41,705 nucleotides of DNA from Paludibacteraceae bacterium. GTDB lineage: Bacteria; Bacteroidota; Bacteroidia; Bacteroidales; Paludibacteraceae. The translations under genes and the position numbers were made by a program. The notes under the pieces were generated by a model. That model saw nothing but the letters and a program-made list of their open reading frames with translations, searched no databases and was not told the origin of the DNA. Positions 1 through 7,503 of the stretch are shown here, one piece after another. Location of the stretch: positions 1-41,705 of the forward strand of contig JAFNUD010000008.1 in assembly GCA_017384225.1 (NCBI GenBank). The letters run 5' to 3'. How positions within the stretch are numbered: position 1 is the stretch's first letter; every line of letters begins with the position of its first letter.

Positions 1-1
1 G

Positions 2-598
2 TTAACGGAAAGTTATCTCTATAAAGACATCTTGGATTTGGAGGGTATGCGTAAACCTGCTGTGCTGCAAAAATTATTAGTGGCATTGGCTTTGCAGATA
101 GGTAGTGAGGTTTCATACCATGAATTGAGCAAGACAGTTGAAGTGGATAGCAAGACCGTGGAGAAATATATTGATATTCTGGAGAAATGCTATATCGTAT
201 TCCGTTTGAATAGCTTCAGCAGGAATATCCGCACAGAGCTAACTAAAGGGAAAAAGATCTATTTCTATGACTTAGGCGTTCGTAATGCAGTACTACAAGC
301 CTTTGCGCCATTAGAATTGCGACAGGATAAGGGAGCGCTATGGGAGAACTTCTTCATTGCAGAGCGTATGAAATATAATCATTATTCCGACCGTTTGGTA
401 AAGTCCTATTTTTGGCGTACCACGGAGAAGCAAGAGATTGATTATATCGAAGAGTCAAATGGTGAGTTGCATCTGTTTGAGATGAAATGGAACGAAAAGA
501 AACAATCAGCCAAAATACCTAATCAGTTTATCGAACAATATCACCCACAAAAAACAGATGTGATAACGACTGCAAACTATCTAACTTATTTGATATAA
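2..598 (+). CDS. AAA-type ATPase with DUF4143 C-terminal domain, 5' partial
   Basis: The frame is already open at the first bases of the window (residues LTESYLYKDIL precede the first possible start), so the N-terminal P-loop part lies outside. What remains is the C-terminal half of an AAA_14/DUF4143 protein: a winged-helix-like segment (VSYHELSKTVEVDSKTVEKYIDILEKCYIVFRL, split here by description only as the VSYHEL and KTVEKYID parts), then a PD-(D/E)XK-like fold with the motif EIDYIE followed by the LFEMKW strand. Such proteins are common, often horizontally spread ATPases of poorly known role in Bacteroidales; no specific substrate can be assigned. It ends just before a strong terminator. 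Family call is confident, function is not. Confidence 0.8.
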   Translation, partial: LTESYLYKDILDLEGMRKPAVLQKLLVALALQIGSEVSYHELSKTVEVDSKTVEKYIDILEKCYIVFRLNSFSRNIRTELTKGKKIYFYDLGVRNAVLQAFAPLELRQDKGALWENFFIAERMKYNHYSDRLVKSYFWRTTEKQEIDYIEESNGELHLFEMKWNEKKQSAKIPNQFIEQYHPQKTDVITTANYLTYLI

Positions 599-623
599 GC
601 TATCTCACAGATATGAATCTGTC

Positions 624-654
624 AAAAAAAAGACTGCCGAAGCAGTCTTTTTTT
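624..654. terminator. Bidirectional intrinsic terminator
   Basis: GACTGC (632-637), CGAA loop, GCAGTC (642-647), flanked by eight A residues on the left and seven T residues on the right. It lies between two convergent genes, so it can stop the DUF4143 gene (plus) and the CoA-transferase transcript (minus). Confidence 0.9.
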
Positions 655-660
655 GTATCT

Positions 661-800
661 AGTAGAAAGGGCTTCATGCGGCAGAGTCGCGTTTCAAGGT
701 TTCAAAGTTTGAAACAGCGAAGCGGTGAAATAGCAGCTTGCTGCGTGAAACTTTTCAACTTTTAAAACAGCCCGCAGGGCGCCTAGAACCCTTTCAACCA
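661..800. repeat. Hairpin-rich non-coding patch, possible REP/MITE-like element
   Basis: No coding frame is supported here. The patch is built of short palindromes: GTTTCAAA/TTTGAAAC around 707 (699-715), GCAGC/GCTGC (733-744) and GCCC/GGGC (770-780). It is bracketed by GAAAGGG (665-671) and its reverse complement CCCTTTC (789-795). GAAA-containing words recur between the hairpins. The bracketed inverted ends suggest a small mobile or palindromic element, but only one copy is visible in this window. Confidence 0.4.
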
Positions 801-819
801 ACACTAAATCTACACGGAT

Positions 820-2325
820 TTAGCGTTTATAATTCTCCCACTTGGTGTTACGCATGTCGCCTGACTTGAGGAACTCCTCGTGCATAGCCAATGCGCAGCT
901 CAAGGTGTGAGGGGTATGCGCCTTCTTAGACATCTCCAAGTACTCGTTCAACATTGGGCGGTATTGTGGATCCACACAGTTGTTGATGATCTCGTGCGCA
1001 CGTTGGATAGGGCTCTTACCACGCAAGTCAGCAATACCGTGCTCGGTGATGATGATCTTCACAGAGTGCTCGCTATGGTCGTGGTGGCTAACCATTGGCA
1101 CGAAAGCCGAGATAGCACCACCTTTAGCGGTAGAAGGAGTAGTATAGATGCTGATGTATGCGTTGCGAGTAAAGTCGCCTGAACCACCGATACCGTTCAT
1201 CATCTTGGTACCGCAAACGTGGGTAGAGTTGATGTTACCGAAGATATCTGCCTCGAGAGCAGTGTTGATGGTGATAAGACCCAAACGACGAGCTACCTCA
1301 GGGTTGTTGCTAATCTCTTGTGGACGGAGCACCAATTTATCACGGAAGAAATCGAGGTTGTCGAGAATCTCTTGGAGCTTGTCTGCACCAATAGTCAATG
1401 AGCAACCAGAAGCGAACTTCACGCGACCCTCTTTCATCAAACCTACTACAGAGTCTTGGATCACCTCGGTGTACATCTCAAAAGCTGGGATGTTCTTGTT
1501 GTCTCCAAGTGCGCCCAACACAGCGTTGGCGATATTACCTACACCCGATTGGATAGGCAAGAAAGTTGCAGGGATACGGCCCTCTTTCATCTCGTTCTCG
1601 AGGAAAGAAGCTACGTTTGCACCAATCTTAGCAGTAGTCTCATCCAGCGGAGTGAAACCACCTACCTCGTTAGGACGGTTGGTCTTAACAACAGCTACGA
1701 GTTTCTCAGCAGGGATAGTCACGCAGTCTGCACCAATGCGGTCAGAAACGGTATATACAGGGATCTCGCGGCGTACAGGTGGGTCAGCAGGCTCGTAGAT
1801 ATCGTGCATGCCACGCATAGCAGCAGGCATAGCTTCGTTAAGCTCTACGATCACCTTATCAGCCAAGCGGCAGAAAGTAGGTACGTTACCTACACCTGCG
1901 GTAAGAACGATCTCTACTTGGTCACCTTTCTCTACTACCTCGCAAGCCTCCACGATAGCGAAGTCTGGCTTTGGCATAAAGCCATAGCGAAGGTCTTGCG
2001 CCAACTCAGAGAGGTGCATATCGTAGTAGTGTGCACCTTGTGCGTTAAGCTCGGTGCGGAGGTCTTTGTTACCTTGGTATGGGGTACGGAACTCGATAGC
2101 GTGAGCGCGAGCGAGTGCACCGTCGCAGCTGTCGCCAGTAGAGGCGCCAGTGTACATACCGATCTTATAAGGTTTGCCCTCAGCGTGGAGTGCCTCAGCC
2201 ATCGCTGCGATAGCAGAAGGAACGTCCTTTGGAGCACCGGCAGGGGTGAAACCACCCATGCCGCAGATTGCTCCGTGAGGTACAAGCTGCGCAGCAGCTT
2301 CCGCTGTCATAAATGGAAGAGCCAT
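820..2325 (-). CDS. Acetyl-CoA hydrolase / succinyl-CoA:acetate CoA-transferase family
   Basis: A 501-residue class I CoA-transferase of the acetyl-CoA hydrolase type (relatives: AarC, Cat1, YgfH/ScpC). These enzymes move CoA between acyl-CoA and a free acid through a glutamyl-CoA intermediate. The motif MYTEVIQDS carries the expected catalytic Glu at residue 287, and the CoA-site signature GIGGSGDF lies at 378-385, so the length and both hallmarks are complete. Cytoplasmic, no signal peptide. It sits 35 nt after the aldolase gene on the same strand and probably shares its promoter. In a fermenting Bacteroidales cell the natural role is acetate/succinate (or propionate) end-product metabolism; the exact acyl donor cannot be read from sequence. 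Confidence 0.9.
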   Translation of the reverse strand: MALPFMTAEAAAQLVPHGAICGMGGFTPAGAPKDVPSAIAAMAEALHAEGKPYKIGMYTGASTGDSCDGALARAHAIEFRTPYQGNKDLRTELNAQGAHYYDMHLSELAQDLRYGFMPKPDFAIVEACEVVEKGDQVEIVLTAGVGNVPTFCRLADKVIVELNEAMPAAMRGMHDIYEPADPPVRREIPVYTVSDRIGADCVTIPAEKLVAVVKTNRPNEVGGFTPLDETTAKIGANVASFLENEMKEGRIPATFLPIQSGVGNIANAVLGALGDNKNIPAFEMYTEVIQDSVVGLMKEGRVKFASGCSLTIGADKLQEILDNLDFFRDKLVLRPQEISNNPEVARRLGLITINTALEADIFGNINSTHVCGTKMMNGIGGSGDFTRNAYISIYTTPSTAKGGAISAFVPMVSHHDHSEHSVKIIITEHGIADLRGKSPIQRAHEIINNCVDPQYRPMLNEYLEMSKKAHTPHTLSCALAMHEEFLKSGDMRNTKWENYKR

Positions 2326-2360
2326 TTCGATTTACGATTTAGCAATTTACAATTTATGAG
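2326..2360 (-). repeat. Junction word repeat (aldolase/CoA-transferase)
   Basis: Read on the minus strand the spacer consists of repeated words of the form AAATTGTAAATTGC then AAATCGTAAATCG, running up to the ATG. It has no Shine-Dalgarno sequence. Confidence 0.6.
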
Positions 2361-3362
2361 TTACTCTGCCTTTCCATTAGAACCAAGCACGTTGATAATT
2401 TTGTGCTTGTAGAGCTCGGTCATGAGGTCACGAGCTGGGCCGCAGTATTTACGTGGGTCGAACTCACCTGGGTTGGTAGCGAACACTTTGCGAACAGCAG
2501 CGGTGAAAGCCAAACGGCTGTCAGAGTCGATGTTAATCTTGCAAACTGCGCTCTCAGATGCCTTGCGGAGTTGCTCCTCTGGAATACCTACTGCGTCTGG
2601 CAACTTACCACCGTATTGGTTGATGATGTCAACATACTCTTGTGGAACTGAAGAAGAACCGTGGAGTACGATTGGGAAGCCTGGGAGTTGCTCCATGATA
2701 GCGTCGAGAATATCGAATGCCAATGGAGGAGGAACGAGCTTACCAGTTTGTGGATCAACAGTACATTGCTCGCGGGTGAACTTGTAAGCACCGTGGCTGG
2801 TACCGATAGAGATAGCGAGTGAGTCGCAACCTGTGCGAGTAGCGAAATCTACTACCTCTTCTGGTTTGGTATAGTGACTCTCTGCAGCAGATACCTCATC
2901 CTCAACACCTGCCAACACGCCGAGCTCAGCCTCAACGGTTACATCGTGTGCGTGAGCGTACTCAACAACCTTCTTGGTGAGGGCGATGTTCTCCTCGTAT
3001 GGGAGGTGGCTACCGTCGATCATAACGCTTGAGAAACCGAAGTCAACGCAAGATTTGCAAGTCTCAAAGCTATCTCCGTGGTCGAGGTGCAAGCAGATTT
3101 GTGGCTTCTCCCAACCCAACTCTTTAGCATACTCTACAGCACCTTGTGCCATGTATTGGAGGAGGGTTTGGTTAGCGTAGTTACGCGCACCTTTAGATAC
3201 TTGGAGGATAACTGGGCTCTTGGTCTCAGCAGCAGCTTTGATGATAGCTTGGAGTTGCTCCATGTTGTTGAAGTTGAAGGCAGGGATAGCGTATCCGCCT
3301 TTGATTGCTTTAGCAAACATCTCTTTGGTGTTCACCAAGCCAAGTTCTTTGTAACTTACCAT
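2361..3362 (-). CDS. fba: Class II fructose-1,6-bisphosphate aldolase
   Basis: This 333-residue protein is a zinc-dependent class II aldolase that cleaves fructose 1,6-bisphosphate into dihydroxyacetone phosphate and glyceraldehyde 3-phosphate. The motif HLDHGD (92-97) supplies the catalytic Asp95 and zinc ligand His96. GTSHGAYK (187-194) supplies a second His ligand, and HGSSSVP (234-240) supplies the third ligand and the phosphate loop. The length fits the family. It is the first gene of a two-gene unit with the CoA-transferase. A clean promoter lies about 100 nt upstream, and the transcript would carry a leader of roughly 90 nt with a hairpin at its 5' end. The start is the ATG at 3362, just after a TAGTTAATAGTTAAT word repeat. 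Confidence 0.96.
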   Translation of the reverse strand: MVSYKELGLVNTKEMFAKAIKGGYAIPAFNFNNMEQLQAIIKAAAETKSPVILQVSKGARNYANQTLLQYMAQGAVEYAKELGWEKPQICLHLDHGDSFETCKSCVDFGFSSVMIDGSHLPYEENIALTKKVVEYAHAHDVTVEAELGVLAGVEDEVSAAESHYTKPEEVVDFATRTGCDSLAISIGTSHGAYKFTREQCTVDPQTGKLVPPPLAFDILDAIMEQLPGFPIVLHGSSSVPQEYVDIINQYGGKLPDAVGIPEEQLRKASESAVCKINIDSDSRLAFTAAVRKVFATNPGEFDPRKYCGPARDLMTELYKHKIINVLGSNGKAE

Positions 3363-3398
3363 AATAGTAGTTGATAGTTAATAGTTAATAATTAATAT
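3363..3398 (-). repeat. Leader word repeat upstream of fba
   Basis: On the plus strand this reads as repeated TAGTTAATAGTTAATAAT words directly before the fba start codon. It resembles the word repeats at other gene junctions in the window, but here it sits in a 5' leader. Confidence 0.55.
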
Positions 3399-3421
3399 TT
3401 TTGTTCTGTAATTTCGGTATC

Positions 3422-3452
3422 ATTGTGTGCAAAAGAGCACACCTCACACAAT
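3422..3452 (-). promoter_or_regulatory. Alternative hairpins at the 5' end of the fba leader
   Basis: Two stems compete. ATTGTGTG (3422-3429) can pair with CACACAAT (3445-3452), while GTGTGC (3425-3430) can pair with GCACAC (3437-3442); they share bases and exclude each other. With the promoter at 3461-3492 the transcript would begin near 3454, so the structure would cap the mRNA. Confidence 0.5.
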
Positions 3453-3460
3453 TTAGCGTG

Positions 3461-3492
3461 CAAAATTACGATAAAATTCGCACATATGCAAA
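3461..3492 (-). promoter_or_regulatory. fba promoter
   Basis: On the minus strand TTTG (3489-3492) is followed after exactly 20 nt by TAATTTTG (3461-3468), a full match to the Bacteroidetes -33/-7 consensus. The -33 box is extended as TTTGCATATGTGC. Confidence 0.88.
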
Positions 3493-3508
3493 TTTTATCG
3501 TAATTTTG
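3461..3508. repeat. Perfect 18-bp inverted repeat over the fba promoter
   Basis: The arm at 3461-3478 (CAAAATTACGATAAAATT) is the exact reverse complement of 3491-3508, with a 12-bp spacer at 3479-3490. One arm contains the -7 box of fba. The other creates TAATTTTG on the plus strand with TTCG 20 nt before it, so a weaker mirror-image promoter is possible. It may be an operator. Confidence 0.85.
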
Positions 3509-3510
3509 TG

Positions 3511-3534
3511 AAAAATGATAGATTAAATCTATCA
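3511..3534 (-). terminator. Terminator after rfbB
   Basis: On the minus strand TGATAGATT and AATCTATCA form a perfect 9-bp stem around a single base (3525), followed by TTTTT (3511-3515). It lies 25-48 nt past the rfbB stop. The stem is AT-rich and so weak. Confidence 0.55.
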
Positions 3535-3558
3535 ATGTGCTATCGTCTGTTTTTTGGA

Positions 3559-4689
3559 TTAACGATTTTTATACATGTCGTCGTAGTATTTCTCATATTC
3601 ACCAGAAGTGATGTTATCCATCCACTCTTGGTTATCCAAATACCAACGAACTGTTTTTTCAATACCTTCTTCAAACTGCAATGATGGTTCCCAACCTAAT
3701 TCTGCTTGCAGTTTACGTGAGTCGATTGCATAGCGCATGTCATGTCCAGCACGGTCAGTAACATAGGTGATGAGATTCATATCTTCACCTTCTTCTCTGC
3801 CTAATAGGCGATCTACTGTATTGATAACCACTTTGATAATGTCAATGTTTTTCCACTCGTTGAAACCGCCAATATTATAGGTCTCTGCTATAGTTCCTTG
3901 ATGGTAGATGAGGTCAATAGCGCGTGCATGGTCTTCTACGTAGAGCCAATCACGTACATTCTCACCTTTACCATATACAGGTAGTGGTTTGCGATGACGA
4001 ATGTTGTTGATAAAGAGAGGGATCAACTTTTCAGGGAATTGATATGGACCATAGTTGTTGGAGCAGTTTGTTACAATAGTAGGCATGCCGTAGGTGTCAT
4101 GGAAAGCACGAACAAAGTGGTCGCTGCTTGCTTTGGAAGCAGAGTATGGACTATGTGGGTTGTATTTGGTGGTTTCTACAAAGAAATCTTTACCATATGC
4201 CTCGTGGTGTTCGGAAGATGCTTGTGTGGAGAATGGAGGAGTAATACCCTCTGGATGTGTCATCTCAAGTGCACCATATACTTCGTCAGTAGAGATGTGG
4301 TAAAAACGTTTACCCTCATATTTCTCAGGCTGTGCTTCCCAATAGAGTTTGGCTGCTTGCAAAAGGCTGAGTGTGCCCATTACATTGGTACGAGCGAACG
4401 TGAAAGGGTCTTTGATAGAACGATCTACGTGGCTTTCTGCTGCCAGATGGATGATACCAGTCACATGCTCCTCTTGCATAAGGGCATACATGGTGTCAAA
4501 GTCACAAATGTCGGCTTTTACAAAGCGATAATTGGGTTTGTCTTCAATGTCTTTAAGGTTTGCCAAGTTACCAGCATAAGTAAGTTTGTCAACATTGATG
4601 ATGCGATACTCAGGGTACTTGTTTACGAATAAACGTACTACGTGGCTACCTATAAATCCTGCGCCACCAGTGATGATAATTGATTTCAT
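3559..4689 (-). CDS. rfbB: dTDP-glucose 4,6-dehydratase
   Basis: A 376-residue extended short-chain dehydrogenase that converts dTDP-glucose to dTDP-4-keto-6-deoxyglucose on the way to dTDP-rhamnose and related surface sugars. The NAD-binding GGAGFIG loop is at 8-14. The STDEVYG segment gives the active-site T134, D135 and E136, and YSASK gives Y182 and K186. The substrate segment YGPYQFPEKLIP is also present, as is DWLYVEDHARA. It is slightly longer than the usual 350-360 residues, with extra sequence around 115-128 and 160-178. The partner genes rfbA, rfbC and rfbD are not nearby. It is the last gene of the minus-strand run and starts 34 nt after birA. Confidence 0.95.
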   Translation of the reverse strand: MKSIIITGGAGFIGSHVVRLFVNKYPEYRIINVDKLTYAGNLANLKDIEDKPNYRFVKADICDFDTMYALMQEEHVTGIIHLAAESHVDRSIKDPFTFARTNVMGTLSLLQAAKLYWEAQPEKYEGKRFYHISTDEVYGALEMTHPEGITPPFSTQASSEHHEAYGKDFFVETTKYNPHSPYSASKASSDHFVRAFHDTYGMPTIVTNCSNNYGPYQFPEKLIPLFINNIRHRKPLPVYGKGENVRDWLYVEDHARAIDLIYHQGTIAETYNIGGFNEWKNIDIIKVVINTVDRLLGREEGEDMNLITYVTDRAGHDMRYAIDSRKLQAELGWEPSLQFEEGIEKTVRWYLDNQEWMDNITSGEYEKYYDDMYKNR

Positions 4690-4723
4690 ATTTGTAGAGT
4701 TTTATAATTTTATCTCGTTATTG

Positions 4724-5476
4724 CTATATGACAAAGCGTATTTGTTTGAAGTGATATGTTTTTTGTTCTCCGTTTTGAAAACGCAAAATCAGTTCTCCGT
4801 TAGGTGTGATAGTTTGTATTTGTGCTAAGAAAGCTCCTTCAATATCGTTTTGCGCAATAGTTGTAGGAGTAGTGCTTACCTCGCGCTCCACGTATTTGTG
4901 CCATCCGTTTTTGCGATAAAGTCGTTGTAGGTAAGCCGCGGATAGTGCGTTTGTACTACTTTTTTCCCACTCTTTTATGGTATTTATCCATTGGTCTAAT
5001 AGCAATTCAATCGTATAATCTTGACCTGTAATCTGCTTCATGGATATAGGGTTGGGGGCATCGCTTCTCCAATCAGTTTGGTTCACATTGACACCTATTC
5101 CAGCTATCGTATAAGCAATATTAGATCCTTGTAGGACGTTTTCAATGAGTATGCCTACGAGTTTCTTATCGCCATAATAGATATCGTTTGGCCATTTGAT
5201 AGTCAGCATTTCTGGGGATAAGTATTGACTTAATGTGTCATGCAAAGCGACTGCCACCAGCATGGATAATCGCCATTGTTGGTGGGCTGGTATATCAGGA
5301 TAGCGCAATAGCGAAGAGAAAAGGAGATTTTTTCCTTCTTCGCTTTCCCACGAGTTTCCTGCTTGTCCTCGTCCTGCTGTTTGGAAATCCGTTCGGATGG
5401 TGTAGAGATGGGGCAGACTGTCCGTGTATTGCTCGCGTAATAGGGTAGAAGTGCTATGTGTTTGCTTGATATACAT
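4724..5476 (-). CDS. birA: Biotin--[acetyl-CoA-carboxylase] ligase, no DNA-binding domain
   Basis: This 250-residue enzyme activates biotin to biotinyl-AMP and transfers it to the carrier lysine of biotin-dependent carboxylases or decarboxylases. The biotin/ATP loop GRGQAG is at 35-40, KWPND at 94-98, the following KKLVGILIE carries the catalytic lysine region, and GIGVNVNQ is at 126-133. The N-terminal helix-turn-helix of the E. coli regulator is missing, so this should be a ligase without repressor activity. The start overlaps the 3' end of dacB by 23 nt, indicating translational coupling. Confidence 0.93.
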   Translation of the reverse strand: MYIKQTHSTSTLLREQYTDSLPHLYTIRTDFQTAGRGQAGNSWESEEGKNLLFSSLLRYPDIPAHQQWRLSMLVAVALHDTLSQYLSPEMLTIKWPNDIYYGDKKLVGILIENVLQGSNIAYTIAGIGVNVNQTDWRSDAPNPISMKQITGQDYTIELLLDQWINTIKEWEKSSTNALSAAYLQRLYRKNGWHKYVEREVSTTPTTIAQNDIEGAFLAQIQTITPNGELILRFQNGEQKTYHFKQIRFVI

Positions 5477-6833
5477 CTAATAGATATTGTTCTATGATAT
5501 GTTGTATTTTTCGAGTTTTGCAGTTGGCACTATTGACCATAATGGCAAATATCCATACCCGACCATCGGGAAGGAATAGGTAGCCTGCGTAGTTTTTGGT
5601 ACCTCCAATCGTTCCGCTTTTAGCACAAACTTTTCCATGGAGCGGTGTGTCACGCAGGAATGAACAGAGCGTGCCACTTTCACCGCTGCAAGGCAATGTT
5701 GCTAGAAAAGTATCTTTTTGTTTTGAACCATACATATAGCGCAAAAGTTGTACATACATAGCAGGTGATATGGTTTCTTGTGGAGCTAATCCGCATCCAT
5801 CAAGAATTTTTGCACTGCGAAATGAAATTCCACGATTTTTCCAAAACTCACGCACAAAATCTGTAGCATTATGAATCGAACATGGTATAGAATATTTAGC
5901 TCCAAAAGTACGGAATATCATTTCCGCATATAGGTTGTCGGACTCTTGTTCCAGATGGCGGATTATTTCATAGAGCGGTTCGCTCTCATGAGTGAATAGC
6001 GTTTGGCGAGCAGGTGCGTTGCTAGGTTTTTCGCTTAGGTATTGCTCTGTACTATCTACTGGGATGCCGCTTGCACGCAGGAGTTTTGTAAAATCGCGTG
6101 CAAGGATTAGTCCTGGGTTGGGCATGTCGCCTCGTACACCAAAAGTCTGTCGATTAGAAGGTACGCTACCAGTGAGATAGCGGGTATTATTGTACGGCAC
6201 ACCATGTACAAAGGCCCCATCATAGGTGATATGTGTGCAACGGATATGATTTTCAAATTCCAATTCGGGTATCTCAGGGGTTGTATAGAGTATCTCTGCG
6301 ATGCTGCCGATAGCACCACTACGTAAGACTATATTTAGTGTGTTATCTTGGTAGGATAGTGCAAAAATACTAGGAGCATAGTAGTTCCCTGCATCTTCCC
6401 ATAACCAGGACGGGTTGAGGGCGTTACCATCAAAATAGCTGAGGTCTGCAATGATTGATCCTGTGATATGTTGAATACCTGCTTCGCGAAGATGACGTAC
6501 CCATTTGTACATAAAGGCATTGTCGCCCACATAGCGCGAACCAAAAGTAGGGTCGCCTCTGCCTTCAATATACAGATTGCCGTAGAGAGTACCATTTTGT
6601 ATGTATCCCGAATAGGTAATAGGTGTCTGAATACGATAATCTCCTCCCCAAAGTTCCAATGCTGTTGCGGATGTGATGAGCTTCATTGTAGATGCTGGTG
6701 GAATAACAGCGTTGGGACGATAGGAGTCGATGGTGTCTCCAGTGTGGTAGTCGCAAATGAGTACACCAATATTAGCATCTCGCGTATTGGGATGTGTAGT
6801 AAGTATGGATAATATGAGTAGTAATTTTAACAT
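5454..6833 (-). CDS. dacB: D-alanyl-D-alanine carboxypeptidase/endopeptidase (PBP4, S13 family)
   Basis: A periplasmic penicillin-binding protein of the S13 family that trims or cuts peptidoglycan stem peptides. All three active-site motifs are present: SxxK as S48-T-M-K51, SDN at 298-300 and KSG at 405-407. I choose the ATG at 6833 (459 residues): it begins with the hydrophobic signal MLKLLLILSIL and leaves a 23-nt gap after maf. The longest frame, to 6974, would overlap maf by more than 100 nt and add a sequence with no signal character. Length is typical for Bacteroidales members. The 3' end overlaps birA. Confidence 0.92.
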   Translation of the reverse strand: MLKLLLILSILTTHPNTRDANIGVLICDYHTGDTIDSYRPNAVIPPASTMKLITSATALELWGGDYRIQTPITYSGYIQNGTLYGNLYIEGRGDPTFGSRYVGDNAFMYKWVRHLREAGIQHITGSIIADLSYFDGNALNPSWLWEDAGNYYAPSIFALSYQDNTLNIVLRSGAIGSIAEILYTTPEIPELEFENHIRCTHITYDGAFVHGVPYNNTRYLTGSVPSNRQTFGVRGDMPNPGLILARDFTKLLRASGIPVDSTEQYLSEKPSNAPARQTLFTHESEPLYEIIRHLEQESDNLYAEMIFRTFGAKYSIPCSIHNATDFVREFWKNRGISFRSAKILDGCGLAPQETISPAMYVQLLRYMYGSKQKDTFLATLPCSGESGTLCSFLRDTPLHGKVCAKSGTIGGTKNYAGYLFLPDGRVWIFAIMVNSANCKTRKIQHIIEQYLLDVYQANT

Positions 6834-6856
6834 TCGTATATGTCGCAAGAATATTG

Positions 6857-7465
6857 TTATTCTATAGTTAGTTGTCCGAATTGTTTGAGCCATTCGTATA
6901 CGAGACCAATAGGGAATCCCATAACATTGAAGTACGATCCTTCCATTCGTGTAACACCCACATAACCAATCCACTCTTGTACTCCGTAAGCTCCTGCTTT
7001 ATCTATGGGTATATATTTTTCCACATAGTAGTCTATTTCTTCTGCTGTGAGTGTTCGGAAAGTGACATGCGTGCAATCTACAAGTGTATCATAGAGTATG
7101 GTGGAGGGCTGTTTAGCGTTGTTTAGGGGAGTGCGCCAAGTGAAGCATACCGAGGTATAGACTTGGTGCGTTCGTCCACTGAGTTGCATCAGCATTTGCT
7201 TGGCTTCTGCTTGGTCCTTGGGTTTGCCGAGCATTTGCCCATTGAGCCAAACAATCGTATCGGAGGTAATCAGCAGGTCGTTTTCTTGCAAACTATGCTC
7301 GTACGCACGCGCCTTTGCGCGCGATATGTACAAAGGTATATCGCCCGCTTGCAAGTCTGCAGGATATGATTCATCCGCATCAATTGTAATTGATGTGAAA
7401 GGAATATCCAAACCCGCCATCAATTCACGGCGGCGGGGACTTTGAGAACCGAGGATAATGTTCAT
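6857..7465 (-). CDS. maf: Maf-family nucleoside triphosphate pyrophosphatase
   Basis: This 202-residue protein belongs to the Maf/HAM1-like house-cleaning pyrophosphatases, which hydrolyse dTTP/UTP or modified nucleotides to monophosphates. The signature SQSPRRREL is at 7-15. The metal/catalytic Asp is in ITSDTIV (Asp69). The lysine/glutamine loop DKAGAYGVQEW is at 155-165 and EGSYFNVMGFP at 175-185. The YGVQE and NVMGFP forms resemble the YhdE (dTTP/UTP) group. It lies between ubiA and dacB in a compact run. Confidence 0.93.
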   Translation of the reverse strand: MNIILGSQSPRRRELMAGLDIPFTSITIDADESYPADLQAGDIPLYISRAKARAYEHSLQENDLLITSDTIVWLNGQMLGKPKDQAEAKQMLMQLSGRTHQVYTSVCFTWRTPLNNAKQPSTILYDTLVDCTHVTFRTLTAEEIDYYVEKYIPIDKAGAYGVQEWIGYVGVTRMEGSYFNVMGFPIGLVYEWLKQFGQLTIE

Positions 7466-7503
7466 TTTTGGGCGATGGGTTATTATTGGTTATTGGCTGT
7501 GGG
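7466..7503 (-). repeat. Junction word repeat (ubiA/maf)
   Basis: On the minus strand the spacer reads as repeated CCAATAACCAATAATAACCC words leading to the maf ATG. It is one of several junction repeats of this style in the window, each with its own word. Confidence 0.6.

Noticed and set aside
1456..2412. A 318-residue open frame on the plus strand
   Set aside because: It is antisense to the CoA-transferase gene, which has complete family motifs; the antisense translation shows no domain and has unlikely composition.
3994..4632. A 212-residue plus-strand frame rich in Cys and Val
   Set aside because: It is a shadow of rfbB on the other strand.
6834..6974. A longer N-terminus for DacB
   Set aside because: It would overlap maf by over 100 nt and bury the signal peptide; the ATG at 6833 fits better.
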